Made by a program: the position numbers and the translations under genes
Notes under the pieces: model-generated
Seen by the model: only the letters and a program-made list of their open reading frames with translations
Told to the model about the DNA's origin: nothing
Databases searched by the model: none
From: Planctomycetota bacterium
GTDB taxonomy: Bacteria; Planctomycetota; UBA1135; GCA-002686595
Direction: 5' to 3'
DNA: 64,000 bases
Assembly: GCA_020638855.1 (NCBI GenBank)
Contig: JACKHT010000001.1
Coordinates: 248,001 to 312,000, forward strand
Shown: in pieces, positions 26,792 to 35,847 of the stretch
Numbering within the stretch: the stretch's first letter is position 1
Layout of the letters: every line of letters begins with the position of its first letter

Positions 26792-28486
26792 ATGAATCGA
26801 TCCAAACACCTCTTCCTGCCCGGCTTGGCCTTGGCCCTAATGGGCGGAGCCTTCGCCCAAGGCGATGACTGTTCTACGGCCGCAACCCTCACGGGGCTCG
26901 GTACGTTTTCCTACGACACCACTGGCTTCTCGACTTCCGGCTACAACGGCGGCGGGTCCTGCGTCACGGGCAACCTGTACTTCGACGGATTCTTCCAGTG
27001 GACGGCCCCCGCCGCTGGCGACTACGTCTTCGACACGGTGGGCACGGCCTACGACACCAAGCTAGCGGTACACACAGGTTCGGGCTGTGCGGCGACCTGT
27101 GCCGACTACAATGACGACACGTACGGGCTGCAAAGCGAAGTCAACATCTATGGCGCCCTCGCCGGTGATCAGATCCTGATCCAAGTCGCAGGCTACAGCG
27201 GTACCACGGGTTTCGGTCCGGGCACCCTGAACATCGCCACGTACATCAGCCCCTGCGCCGGCCTTCCCGATGATGCCTTCGAAGACAACGACACTTGTGG
27301 CACCGCCACGGTTCTGACGGCGGGTAGTTACACGGGTCTCCACGTGGACGCTGCGGACTCCGACTACTACTCCGTGACCATTCCCCCCATGTCGGTCATG
27401 ACCTGGACGTTAGTGGCCGATTCCAACAACACCGACTTCAACATCAAAGACGCTACCTGTAGTACCACGTACGGAACCTCCGGCGGCAGCTTCACCTACA
27501 CCACCACCGCTGCAGCCGAGACGATCATCGTCCAAGCCGTCAACTATGCTGGCGCGACGCTCCCCTGCTCGGACTACGACATCGACATTGCGATCGCCGC
27601 TGACCCGTGCCAAGCGGTGCCCGACGACATCTATGAAGAGAACGATGATTGCGCCAGTGCAGCTCCGATTGGCGACGGGACCATCGCCGGCCTCTACATC
27701 ACCTACCTAGACCAGAAGGACATTTTCTCCACCTGTGTCGCCGATGGCGCCACCATCACCGTGGACATCCTGTTCACCGACGCGCTCCAGGACATCGACT
27801 TGTTCCTGCGTGACGCATCATCGGTCGAATGCGGCACGGGCTACGGCACCAACATGCTCGCTTACGGTTACAGTGTCACCGACAACGAAACAGCGACCTG
27901 GACCAACACCACCGGTGCGGATGTCAACATCACCATCGAAGTCGACGTATACTTGCAAGGTACCGCAGCCTGCTCCAACTACGACCTCGTGGTCGCCGGT
28001 TCCGGTGGCTGCGGCGGCGGCAGCGTCGGAACGGTGTTCTGTGACCCCATGAACCCGAACTCGACCGGCGCCTCGACGCACCTTTCGGGCAACTTCGGAA
28101 CGGGCGTAGGCAGCGACCTGCACCTAGAAGCTACCAGCGGTCCCCCGACCCAGTTCGGCTACTTCCTGATCGGTACCGCCCCGAGCGACCCCGGCATCGT
28201 GGTCAGCCAAGGGCGCCTGTGCTTGTCGGTTTCGGGCGGCAACGTCTTCGGTCGTTACAACGTACCTGGTGGCTCGCTGAACTCGGTCGGCCTCTTCGAC
28301 GCGGGTGGTGTGCTGCAGAACCTGGTCAGCACCTCGACCGTCGGTAGCGGCTTCGACGTGCCCAGCACCGTGCCGATCTCGGGCTCCCCGACCATCACGG
28401 CCGGCAGCACCTGGCACTTCCAGTTGTGGCACCGCGAGAACGCGGGGGCTTCCAACTTCTCCAACGGTTTGTCCGTGACTTTTTAG
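26792..28486 (+). CDS. exported modular Cys/Asp-rich protein, array member 7 (A-B-C, CTD type 1)
   Basis: The product is 564 residues with signal MNRSKHLFLPGLALALMGG ending AFA. Order: A (FFQWTAPAAGDYVFDTVGTA, YNDDTYGLQSEVNI), B (DDAFEDNDTCGTATVLTAG, YSVTIPPMSVMTWTLVADS), C (DDIYEENDDCASAAPIGDG, DIFSTCVADGATITVDILF), then the type-1 C-terminal domain. Its C module is most like that of member 5 and its C-terminal domain is most like those of members 8 and 9, so the gene looks mosaic. It is the only member with the 16-bp direct repeats in its promoter region, which suggests its own regulation. Confidence 0.8.
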   Translation: MNRSKHLFLPGLALALMGGAFAQGDDCSTAATLTGLGTFSYDTTGFSTSGYNGGGSCVTGNLYFDGFFQWTAPAAGDYVFDTVGTAYDTKLAVHTGSGCAATCADYNDDTYGLQSEVNIYGALAGDQILIQVAGYSGTTGFGPGTLNIATYISPCAGLPDDAFEDNDTCGTATVLTAGSYTGLHVDAADSDYYSVTIPPMSVMTWTLVADSNNTDFNIKDATCSTTYGTSGGSFTYTTTAAAETIIVQAVNYAGATLPCSDYDIDIAIAADPCQAVPDDIYEENDDCASAAPIGDGTIAGLYITYLDQKDIFSTCVADGATITVDILFTDALQDIDLFLRDASSVECGTGYGTNMLAYGYSVTDNETATWTNTTGADVNITIEVDVYLQGTAACSNYDLVVAGSGGCGGGSVGTVFCDPMNPNSTGASTHLSGNFGTGVGSDLHLEATSGPPTQFGYFLIGTAPSDPGIVVSQGRLCLSVSGGNVFGRYNVPGGSLNSVGLFDAGGVLQNLVSTSTVGSGFDVPSTVPISGSPTITAGSTWHFQLWHRENAGASNFSNGLSVTF

Positions 28487-28791
28487 CCACCCAACCTTTG
28501 GAGGCGCTCTCCATCGGGGGCGCCGGACTTGGCAGGGCCGTCTTCTTTTGGGAAGGCGGCCCTGTTGGCTTAGGGATGCCGAGCCCGCTTGCCGTTGACT
28601 CGATTGGGTCCCCAGGATGCCCGGCTCCGTGGTGGAGCGCAGGGAAACCCCAAGTTAGGGATTCGGATTCGCCTCAAAGTGCCTCCCAAAATGGGGACGG
28701 CCAGTACCATTCGAGCTGCCCCCGCTGGCGACCTTCGGGAAGCTCCGGCCGGAGGCCTCCTGTTCTCCAAACAACCCATTCCTGAACGACT
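28487..28791 (+). other. intergenic region before array member 8
   Basis: These 305 bases contain a terminator hairpin at 28533-28564. A TACCAT at 28705-28710, 81 nt before the ATG, could be a weak -10. Otherwise nothing is recognisable. Confidence 0.45.
28533..28564 (+). terminator. hairpin terminator after array member 7
   Basis: CAGGGCCGTCTTC pairs with GGAAGGCGGCCCTG over a TTTTG loop. It is a diverged relative of the hairpins after members 5 and 6. Confidence 0.6.
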
Positions 28792-30483
28792 ATGCTCTCC
28801 TGCAAACACACCCTGCTCCCGCTTGCGGCGCTGGCCCTTTCGGGCGGCGCCTTGGCACAAGGCGATGACTGCTCCACGGCGACCACCCTCACGGGTACGG
28901 GCGCCTTCTCCTACGACACCACCGGTTTCACGACCTCTGGCTTCCAGATTGGTAGCTGTGGTTCCTTCAACCTGTACAACGACGGATTCTTCCAGTGGAC
29001 CGCTCCTGCGGCTGGCGACTACGAGTTCAACACGCAAGGCACTGGCTACGACACGATGCTGATGGTCAGCGCGGGCACGGGCTGTGGGGCCACCTGCCTT
29101 GGCTTCAATGATGACTTCTATGGCCTGCAAAGCCGAGTGACCGTACTTGGCCTCACGGCTGGACAGCCGATCTTGGTCCAATTGGGCAGCTACGGCAACG
29201 CCACCAGCGGCCCGGGCAACCTCAACATCAGCGTGTACGTGGACCCGTGCTCTGGCGTGCCCGATGATGCCTTCGAGGACAACGATACCTGCGCGTCCCC
29301 CACGACGTTGACGGCTGGCGCGTATACGGGGTTGCACGTAACTTCGACGGATTCGGATTACTACTCGATCACGATTCCGGCGGGAGAGATCCTAACTTGG
29401 ACCGAGACCTCCGACTCCAACAATACCGTCTACAACCTCTTCGATGCCACCTGCAGCGTGCAGTCGGTGTATGAGAACACGATCGGCTTCACTTACAACA
29501 ACACGTCCGGAGTTCCCGAAACGGTCATTGTGCAAGCGCTCAACTGGTACGCGGCAGCCAACAACTGTGGTGACTATGACTTTGACGTATCCCTCGTCCC
29601 GGACCCTTGTGCCGCGGGCGTGGACGACTCCTTCGAAGAAAACGATGATTGCTCGACGGCTGCTCCGATTGCCAACGGCACGTACACCGGCCTGTTCGCT
29701 TCGAAGTCGGACTCTGACCACTATTCCTTCTGCGTAGCCGATGGCGACACGGTCACGGTGGATATGTTCTTCACCCACTCCGTGGCGGATATGGACGGAT
29801 TCCTGTGGGATGCCTCCGACGTCAACTGCGGCACGGGTTACGGGACCACGGCCTTGGTTTATGGATACAGCGCCAGCGACAACGAGAGCTTCTCGTGGAC
29901 CAACGCGACCGGCGCGGATATGAACTGCGTTTTGGAAGTCAACGTCTACCCCAACTCGACAGGCGACTGCAACAACTACGACCTCGCCATCACGGGCGCG
30001 GGCGGTTGTGGGGGCGGCAGCGTCGGCACGACCTTCTGTGATCCCATGAACCCGAACTCGACCGGTGCTTCGACGCACTTGGCCGGCAACTTCGGAACGG
30101 GCGTGGGCAGCGACCTGCACCTGGAAGCCACCAGCGGTCCCCCGACCCAGTTCGGCTACTTCCTGATCGGTACCGCCCCGAGCGACCCCGGCATCGTGGT
30201 CAGCCAAGGGCGTCTGTGCTTGGCGGTTTCGGGCGGCAACGTCTTCGGTCGTTACAACGTACCTGGTGGCTCGCTGAACTCGGTCGGCCTCTTCGACGCG
30301 GGTGGTGTGCTGCAGAACCTGGTCAGCACCTCGACCGTTGGTAGCGGCTTCGACGTACCCAGCACCGTGCCGATCACCGGCTCCCCGACCATCACGGCCG
30401 GCAGCACCTGGCACTTCCAGTTGTGGCACCGCGAGAATGCGGGTGCTTCCAACTTCTCCAACGGCTTGTCGGTGACCTTCTAA
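28792..30483 (+). CDS. exported modular Cys/Asp-rich protein, array member 8 (A-B-C, CTD type 1)
   Basis: The product is 563 residues with signal MLSCKHTLLPLAALALSGG ending ALA. Module A has a shorter Cys loop (FQIGSCGSFNLYNDGFFQW), shared only with member 9. Module B (DDAFEDNDTCASPTTLTAG) and module C (DDSFEENDDCSTAAPIANG, DHYSFCVADGDTVTVDMFF) follow. The 3' third of the gene and its terminator are nearly the same as in member 9, while the 5' parts differ at silent positions. Function is unknown. Confidence 0.8.
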   Translation: MLSCKHTLLPLAALALSGGALAQGDDCSTATTLTGTGAFSYDTTGFTTSGFQIGSCGSFNLYNDGFFQWTAPAAGDYEFNTQGTGYDTMLMVSAGTGCGATCLGFNDDFYGLQSRVTVLGLTAGQPILVQLGSYGNATSGPGNLNISVYVDPCSGVPDDAFEDNDTCASPTTLTAGAYTGLHVTSTDSDYYSITIPAGEILTWTETSDSNNTVYNLFDATCSVQSVYENTIGFTYNNTSGVPETVIVQALNWYAAANNCGDYDFDVSLVPDPCAAGVDDSFEENDDCSTAAPIANGTYTGLFASKSDSDHYSFCVADGDTVTVDMFFTHSVADMDGFLWDASDVNCGTGYGTTALVYGYSASDNESFSWTNATGADMNCVLEVNVYPNSTGDCNNYDLAITGAGGCGGGSVGTTFCDPMNPNSTGASTHLAGNFGTGVGSDLHLEATSGPPTQFGYFLIGTAPSDPGIVVSQGRLCLAVSGGNVFGRYNVPGGSLNSVGLFDAGGVLQNLVSTSTVGSGFDVPSTVPITGSPTITAGSTWHFQLWHRENAGASNFSNGLSVTF

Positions 30484-30843
30484 GGTCCGACTCGCTGAGC
30501 CCTATGGGGCTTGGTATTGGGCGCCGCCCTCCCATCTGGGGGGGCGGCGCCTTGCTTTGGGGCTTGCCCCACTAGGGCACACCCACATGTCGGGCGGTTG
30601 GCCCACCTTCCTGGAAGCCCTCTCTGGGCCCGGAAAGAGAACCGATGAAAGGAATGAGCCTAGAGTCAGAGGTACTAGGCGGCCCTTAGGCCCACCCAAA
30701 ATGGTGGTTGACCAAGAAAACTGGACGCGCCTTGGGAATTGCCCAGCAGGATTGTGACAACTGTGTAATTTGGGGGCAGGGTCCTAACAGGAACGGTTCC
30801 TGGCTAGGCAACCCGTCTCTCAACTCCTGCAACACTCAATCCT
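30484..30843 (+). other. intergenic region before array member 9
   Basis: These 360 bases begin with a terminator hairpin (30520-30551). A TAATTT followed by GGGGG at 30766-30771, 72 nt before the next ATG, is a possible -10. No gene is supported. Confidence 0.45.
30520..30551 (+). terminator. hairpin terminator after array member 8
   Basis: GGCGCCGCCCTCCC pairs with the G-rich run and GGCGGCGCC across an ATCT loop; CTTGCTTT follows. Confidence 0.65.
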
Positions 30844-32892
30844 ATGAATCGCAACCGATTCGCTCTCCTGCCCGGACTGGCCCTGGCCTTGGCCGGCGGA
30901 GCCTTTGCCCAAGGCGATGATTGCTCCACGGCTTCCACCCTCACGGGAACGGGCGCTTTCTCCTACGACACCACGGGGTTCACGACTTCCGGCTTTCAAG
31001 TCGGTAGCTGTGGCTCGTTCAACCTGTACAACGACGGGTTCTTCCAGTGGACCGCTCCCGCCGCCGGTGATTACGTGTTCGACACGTTTGGCACCAGCTA
31101 CGACACCATGATGATGATCAGCCTGGGAACGGGCTGTGGAGCCACCTGCGTCGGCTTCAACGACGACTTCGGCAGCCTGCAAAGCCAAGTGACCGTGCTA
31201 GGCCTTACGGCCAGCCAACAGGTCTTGATCCAGTTGGGCAGCTACAACTCGGCCACGAGCGGCCCCGGCGCGCTCAACGTCAACACCTACGTGGACCCCT
31301 GCTCGGGCGTTCCGGACGATGGCTTCGAAGACAACGACACCTGCGCCACCGCCACGGTACTCGCTGCGGGCACCTACACCGGCTTGCACACGGTTGCGGG
31401 CGACTCCGATTTCTACTCGGTGACGATCCCCACGGCGATGGTGCTGAACTGGACCGTCACCCTGGATAGCAACGACGTGGATTACGACATTTGGGACGCC
31501 ACTTGCAGCACCCTCATCGGCACCGCGTACTACAGCTTCGCTTACACCAACACGACCGGTGCACCGGAGACCCTGACCATCGAAGCCTACAACTGGACCG
31601 GTGCGACGCTCAACTGCTCGGACTACGACATCGACGTGTCCTTCACTCCCGATCCCTGCGCCTCCGCTCCGGACGATGCGTTCGAGGACAATGACACCTG
31701 TGGCACCCCCACCGTGTTGGCGGCTGGGGCTTACCCGGGCTTGGCGGTGATTGGTACCGACTACGACTACTTCCAAGTAACCATTCCCGCCGGGAACATT
31801 CTGACTTGGGGTGAGACCTTTGACTCCAACGACACCACCTACGACGTATATGATGGCGGCTGCGGAACCCTGCTCTTGGTCGACCAATTGTTCGGGTTTG
31901 ATTACAACAACACGACCGGGGCCCCTCTCAACTTGATTGTCCAGGCCTACCAATACCCGGGCGCGGCTCAGCTTTGCTCGAACTACGACATCGACGTGTC
32001 CTTCACTCCTGATCCCTGCGCCGCTGGTGTGGACGATTCTTTTGAGGAGAACGACGATTGCTCCACGGCTGCCCCGATCTCGGACGGCACCTACACCACG
32101 CTGTTTGCTTCCAAGTCGGACCCCGACCACTACTCCTTCTGTGTGGCCGACGGCGACACGGTCACCGTGGACATGTTCTTCTCGCAGGCTTTGGCGGACA
32201 TGGACGGCTTCCTGTGGGATGCTTCGGATGTCAACTGCGGTACCGGCTTCGGCTCCACCGAATTGGCCTACGGTTTCAGCGCCACCGACAACGAGAACTT
32301 CTCGTGGACCAACTTGACGGGTGGCGATGTGAACTGCGTCTTGGAAGTCAACGTCTACCCGTTCTCGGCGGGCGACTGCAACAACTACGACCTCGCCATC
32401 ACGGGCGCGGGCGGTTGTGGGGGCGGCAGCGTCGGCACGACCTTCTGTGATCCCATGAACCCGAACTCGACCGGTGCTTCGACGCACTTGGCCGGCAACT
32501 TCGGAACGGGCGTGGGCAGCGACCTGCACCTGGAAGCCACCAGCGGCCCCCCGACCCAGTTCGGCTACTTCTTGATCGGTACCGCCCCGAGCGACCCCGG
32601 CATCGTGGTCAGCCAAGGGCGTCTGTGCTTGGCGGTTTCGGGCGGCAACGTCTTCGGCCGTTACAACGTCCCCGGTGGCTCGCTGAACTCGGTCGGTCTG
32701 TTCGATGCGGGTGGCGTGCTGCAGAACCTGGTCAGCACCTCGACCGTCGGTAGCGGCTTCGACGTGCCCAGCACCGTGCCGATCTCGGGCTCCCCGACCA
32801 TCACGGCCGGCAGCACCTGGCACTTCCAGTTGTGGCACCGCGAGAATGCGGGTGCTTCCAACTTCTCCAACGGCTTGTCGGTGACTTTCTAA
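30844..32892 (+). CDS. exported modular Cys/Asp-rich protein, array member 9 (A-B-B-C, CTD type 1)
   Basis: The product is 682 residues with signal MNRNRFALLPGLALALAGG ending AFA. It has one A module and then two B modules in tandem (DDGFEDNDTCATATVLAAG and DDAFEDNDTCGTPTVLAAG, each ending with a CSNYDIDVSFTPDPC-type segment). A C module (DDSFEENDDCSTAAPISDG) and the type-1 C-terminal domain follow. The two B modules end in the same SFTPDPCA stretch, so the extra B looks like an internal duplication. Compared with member 8 this is the same plan plus one B unit. Extracellular and disulfide-rich; function unknown. Confidence 0.8.
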   Translation: MNRNRFALLPGLALALAGGAFAQGDDCSTASTLTGTGAFSYDTTGFTTSGFQVGSCGSFNLYNDGFFQWTAPAAGDYVFDTFGTSYDTMMMISLGTGCGATCVGFNDDFGSLQSQVTVLGLTASQQVLIQLGSYNSATSGPGALNVNTYVDPCSGVPDDGFEDNDTCATATVLAAGTYTGLHTVAGDSDFYSVTIPTAMVLNWTVTLDSNDVDYDIWDATCSTLIGTAYYSFAYTNTTGAPETLTIEAYNWTGATLNCSDYDIDVSFTPDPCASAPDDAFEDNDTCGTPTVLAAGAYPGLAVIGTDYDYFQVTIPAGNILTWGETFDSNDTTYDVYDGGCGTLLLVDQLFGFDYNNTTGAPLNLIVQAYQYPGAAQLCSNYDIDVSFTPDPCAAGVDDSFEENDDCSTAAPISDGTYTTLFASKSDPDHYSFCVADGDTVTVDMFFSQALADMDGFLWDASDVNCGTGFGSTELAYGFSATDNENFSWTNLTGGDVNCVLEVNVYPFSAGDCNNYDLAITGAGGCGGGSVGTTFCDPMNPNSTGASTHLAGNFGTGVGSDLHLEATSGPPTQFGYFLIGTAPSDPGIVVSQGRLCLAVSGGNVFGRYNVPGGSLNSVGLFDAGGVLQNLVSTSTVGSGFDVPSTVPISGSPTITAGSTWHFQLWHRENAGASNFSNGLSVTF

Positions 32893-33257
32893 GGTCCGAC
32901 TCGCTGAGCCCTTTGGGGCTTGGAATTGGGCGCCGCCCTCCCATCTGGGGGGCGGCGCCTTGATTTGGACCCTAGATCCTTGCGGCGGACCTGGGTCACC
33001 GAGCTGAACTTGATTCACAGTCTCGATTTAGGATTTCAGCCCGAAAGAGCGGCCATCCGCTGGTATGCAGCGCGCTAGTGCCATTTTGCAACGCTTGTAC
33101 GCCCCTAAATGGGTTTTTTGGAAGGCTACCTACCCGGAAGCCGCCCCAGAGGGGACAATTCAAAAGCTCTCCTTCTAGCAAGACGGACCGTTTCGGCGGA
33201 AACCCGCAAGAGAGCATTTTCTCTCTCCTTAGCTTCCTACCCAAAACTATCTGACAA
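32893..33257 (+). other. intergenic region before array member 10
   Basis: These 365 bases carry a terminator at 32929-32959 and then AT-richer sequence with a T-run near 33114-33120 and the palindrome-like TTTCGGCGGAAACC. I see no gene and cannot place a promoter firmly. Confidence 0.45.
32929..32959 (+). terminator. hairpin terminator after array member 9
   Basis: GGCGCCGCCCTCCC pairs with GGGGGGCGGCGCC over ATCT. It is a near copy of the element after member 8; TTGATTT follows. Confidence 0.65.
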
Positions 33258-35702
33258 ATGAGGAATAGCATCCTATTCGGAATGGCTGGCCTGCTCCTGG
33301 CTGGCACTTCCTTCGCCGGGGGCACCGGCGGTGGAGACACTTGTTCGCTCGCTGACCCGATCAGCGGCGAAGGTGCCTTTGCCTTCGACACCACGGGTTC
33401 TGACAACTCGGGCTTCGCGTCGGCGCCCTGCATTACGGCCATCAACCACGACCAGTTCTACCAGTGGACGGCCCTGGCGGACGGCGATTACGACTTCGAC
33501 CTTTGCGCTTCCACCGTCAGCGACACCATCCTCGGTGTGTACGCTGGTGTGGGCTGTGCGGCCACTTGTGTCGACAGCAACGACGACTCTTGCAGCCTGC
33601 GCAGCAAGGTTTCCGTTGCCGGTATCTTGACTGGCGACACCTTCCTGATTCGCGTGGGTTCGTACTCCTCGGGTGCGTCCGGCGAAGGTGCCGGCATCCT
33701 GACGATTGGCTTGCAAACCCCGCCCCCCGCTCCGCCGGCCAACGACGACTGCTCGGGCGCCACGGTCCTGACGGGCCTGGGCGACTTTGCTTTCGACTCC
33801 ACCGCGGCAACCGGATCCGGCTTCACCGGTGACGGCGGCGGAACTTCCGCCAACCTGCAAGACGTGTTCTTCAGCTGGACTGCCCCGGGCAGCGGCGACT
33901 TCACCGTCCAAACCCTCGACTCCGTGTTGTCCTACGACACCAAAATGACGATCTACGCGGGCGACTGCGTGACCGCCGCTTGGTTGGGCTACGACGACGA
34001 CGGTGGCGACACCTATGCCAGCCTCTTGAACCTCACCGGTGTGACCGGCGGAGACCAGTTCCTGATCCAAGTCGGTACCTACAGTGGTTCCACCACTCCC
34101 GGTCCCAACGTCCTCAACATCAGCCAAGCGCCCGATGGTTCGGACTGCTCGCTGGCGCTTCCGGTCAGCGGTCTGGGCGGCTTCGCCTACGACACCACGG
34201 GTCACGTGAGCACCGGCTTCGCCGGCGCGGGTGGGCTTTGCTCCGCCCCGAACCAGGACTACTTCTTTGCCTGGACCGCCACCCAAGACGGTGACTACAA
34301 CTTCGACACCTTCCTCACCGGGTACGACACGATCATGTCGGTCTACTCGGGCGGCGACTGCTCGGCCACCTGCATCGATTCCAACGATGACTTCGGCGGC
34401 CTGCAAAGCCAAGTGACGGTCAGCGGAGTGATCACCGGCGACGTGCTTTTGGTCCAAGTCGGTGGCTACAACACCAACGAGGGTCCGGGTACGCTTACGG
34501 TCAGCTTCGCGGTCGATCCCTGCGCGGTGGCCGACGACGGCTTCGAAGACAACGACGACTGCACAACCGCCACGGTGCTCACCGCTGGTTCCTACACCGG
34601 TCTCCACGTCGACCTGGCGGATCCCGACTTCTACGAAGTCTCGATTCCCGCTGGTTACGTCATGACCCTGACCGAAACCTTCGACAGCAACGAAACCGAC
34701 TACAACCTGTACGACACCGGTTGCGCCAACTTGCTGATCAGCGGCGACTCCAACGGATTCGCGGTGACCAACACGGGCGCCGTCGCGGCTTCGGTCGTGA
34801 TCGAAGCTCACAACTGGTCTGGCGCATCGCTGCCCTGCGGTGACTACGACTTCGATCTGGCCGTCGATCCGGACCCCTGTGGCCCCGGCAACGACGACAG
34901 CTTGGAAGACAACGACGATTGCGCCAGCGCCACGCCCATGGTGGATGGAACCACCACCGGCCTGTTCGTGAGCAAGACCGACAAGGACTTCTACAGCTTC
35001 TGTGTCGCCGATGGCGCCACGGTGACGATCGACATCCTGTTCACCAACGCAAACGGTGACATCGACGGCTTCCTGCGTGCCGCTTCCAGCGCCTCCTGTG
35101 GCCTGGGCAACGGTGCCGACGAGCTGACCGATGGTTTCTCGAGCACGGACAACGAGAACCTGACCTGGACCAACACCACCGGGGCTTCCCTCGATGTGGT
35201 GCTGGAAGTCAACGTCTACACGAATAGCGCTTCGAACTGCAACACCTACGACCTGATGATCAGCGGTTCGGGTGGTTGTGGCATCGGTACGGTCTACTGT
35301 GTCGCCAACGCCAACTCGACGGGCTTCGTGTCCACGATTGCGGCGACCGGCAGCGACGTGGCTGCGGACAACAACTTCACCCTGGTGTCCACGAACCTGC
35401 CCGACGGCGAGTTCATGTACTTCATCGGTTCCTACGGCCAAGACCAAGTCAACAACCCGGGTGGTAGCGAAGGCAACCTGTGCGTTGGTGGCGGCCTGGC
35501 CATCGCCCGCTTCCTGCCCACCCTGGGCGCCATTGCTGGTGGCATGCACTCCGGCATGATCGATCTGACCAACATCCCGCTCAACACGGGTAGCGTGGAA
35601 ATGATCCTTGCTGGCGACACCTTCAACTTCCAGGGCTGGCACCGTGAGACGAGCACGGGCAGCAGCAACTTCACGCCTGGCTTGGAAGTGACCTTCCAGT
35701 AG
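33258..35702 (+). CDS. exported modular Cys/Asp-rich protein, array member 10 (A-A-A-B-C, CTD type 2)
   Basis: This is the longest member, 814 residues, with signal MRNSILFGMAGLLLAGTSFA. Three A modules (starting GDTCSLADPISGEGAF, NDDCSGATVLTGLGDF and GSDCSLALPVSGLGGF) precede one B module (DDGFEDNDDCTTATVLTAG) and one C module (DDSLEDNDDCASATPMVDG). The C-terminal domain (NNPGGSEGNLCVGGGLAIARF, FNFQGWHRETSTGSSNF) is the type-2 form found elsewhere only in member 1, at the other end of the array. A proline linker (PPPAPPAND) separates the first two A modules. A ligand-binding or adhesive role is a guess. Confidence 0.8.
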   Translation: MRNSILFGMAGLLLAGTSFAGGTGGGDTCSLADPISGEGAFAFDTTGSDNSGFASAPCITAINHDQFYQWTALADGDYDFDLCASTVSDTILGVYAGVGCAATCVDSNDDSCSLRSKVSVAGILTGDTFLIRVGSYSSGASGEGAGILTIGLQTPPPAPPANDDCSGATVLTGLGDFAFDSTAATGSGFTGDGGGTSANLQDVFFSWTAPGSGDFTVQTLDSVLSYDTKMTIYAGDCVTAAWLGYDDDGGDTYASLLNLTGVTGGDQFLIQVGTYSGSTTPGPNVLNISQAPDGSDCSLALPVSGLGGFAYDTTGHVSTGFAGAGGLCSAPNQDYFFAWTATQDGDYNFDTFLTGYDTIMSVYSGGDCSATCIDSNDDFGGLQSQVTVSGVITGDVLLVQVGGYNTNEGPGTLTVSFAVDPCAVADDGFEDNDDCTTATVLTAGSYTGLHVDLADPDFYEVSIPAGYVMTLTETFDSNETDYNLYDTGCANLLISGDSNGFAVTNTGAVAASVVIEAHNWSGASLPCGDYDFDLAVDPDPCGPGNDDSLEDNDDCASATPMVDGTTTGLFVSKTDKDFYSFCVADGATVTIDILFTNANGDIDGFLRAASSASCGLGNGADELTDGFSSTDNENLTWTNTTGASLDVVLEVNVYTNSASNCNTYDLMISGSGGCGIGTVYCVANANSTGFVSTIAATGSDVAADNNFTLVSTNLPDGEFMYFIGSYGQDQVNNPGGSEGNLCVGGGLAIARFLPTLGAIAGGMHSGMIDLTNIPLNTGSVEMILAGDTFNFQGWHRETSTGSSNFTPGLEVTFQ

Positions 35703-35715
35703 GCATGGTGCTTGT

Positions 35716-35740
35716 GGCCTAGGACCCGTTCCTAGGCCAA
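35716..35740. terminator. perfect hairpin between array and hisS
   Basis: TGGCCTAGGA and TCCTAGGCCA form a perfect ten-base stem with a CCCGT loop, 14 bp after the last array gene. It works on either strand and probably separates the converging array and hisS transcripts. Confidence 0.6.
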
Positions 35741-35745
35741 CCCCG

Positions 35746-35775
35746 GGCGGGGACCCTTTGCGGGGTCTCCGCCCG
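35746..35775 (+). terminator. second hairpin after array member 10
   Basis: GGGCGGGGACCC pairs with GGGTCTCCGCCC (one G-T pair) around a TTTGCG loop, followed by CGTCGGTTT. Together with the hairpin just before it, this is a strong transcription stop. Confidence 0.65.
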
Positions 35776-35847
35776 TCGGTTTAAACCAGCTTTGGCGGCA
35801 TCGCGCATGCGGAGCACGGGCGACCTAGCCGTTCGTTTGGTCCGGGA

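Noticed and set aside
33273..35642. A 789-codon open frame on the minus strand opposite array member 10, and similar long ones opposite members 5, 6, 8 and 9
   Set aside because: They arise from the strong third-position GC bias and lack of stops in the complementary frame. They have Val/Gly/Arg/His-rich composition with no domain pattern, and the plus-strand proteins have signal peptides and conserved modules.
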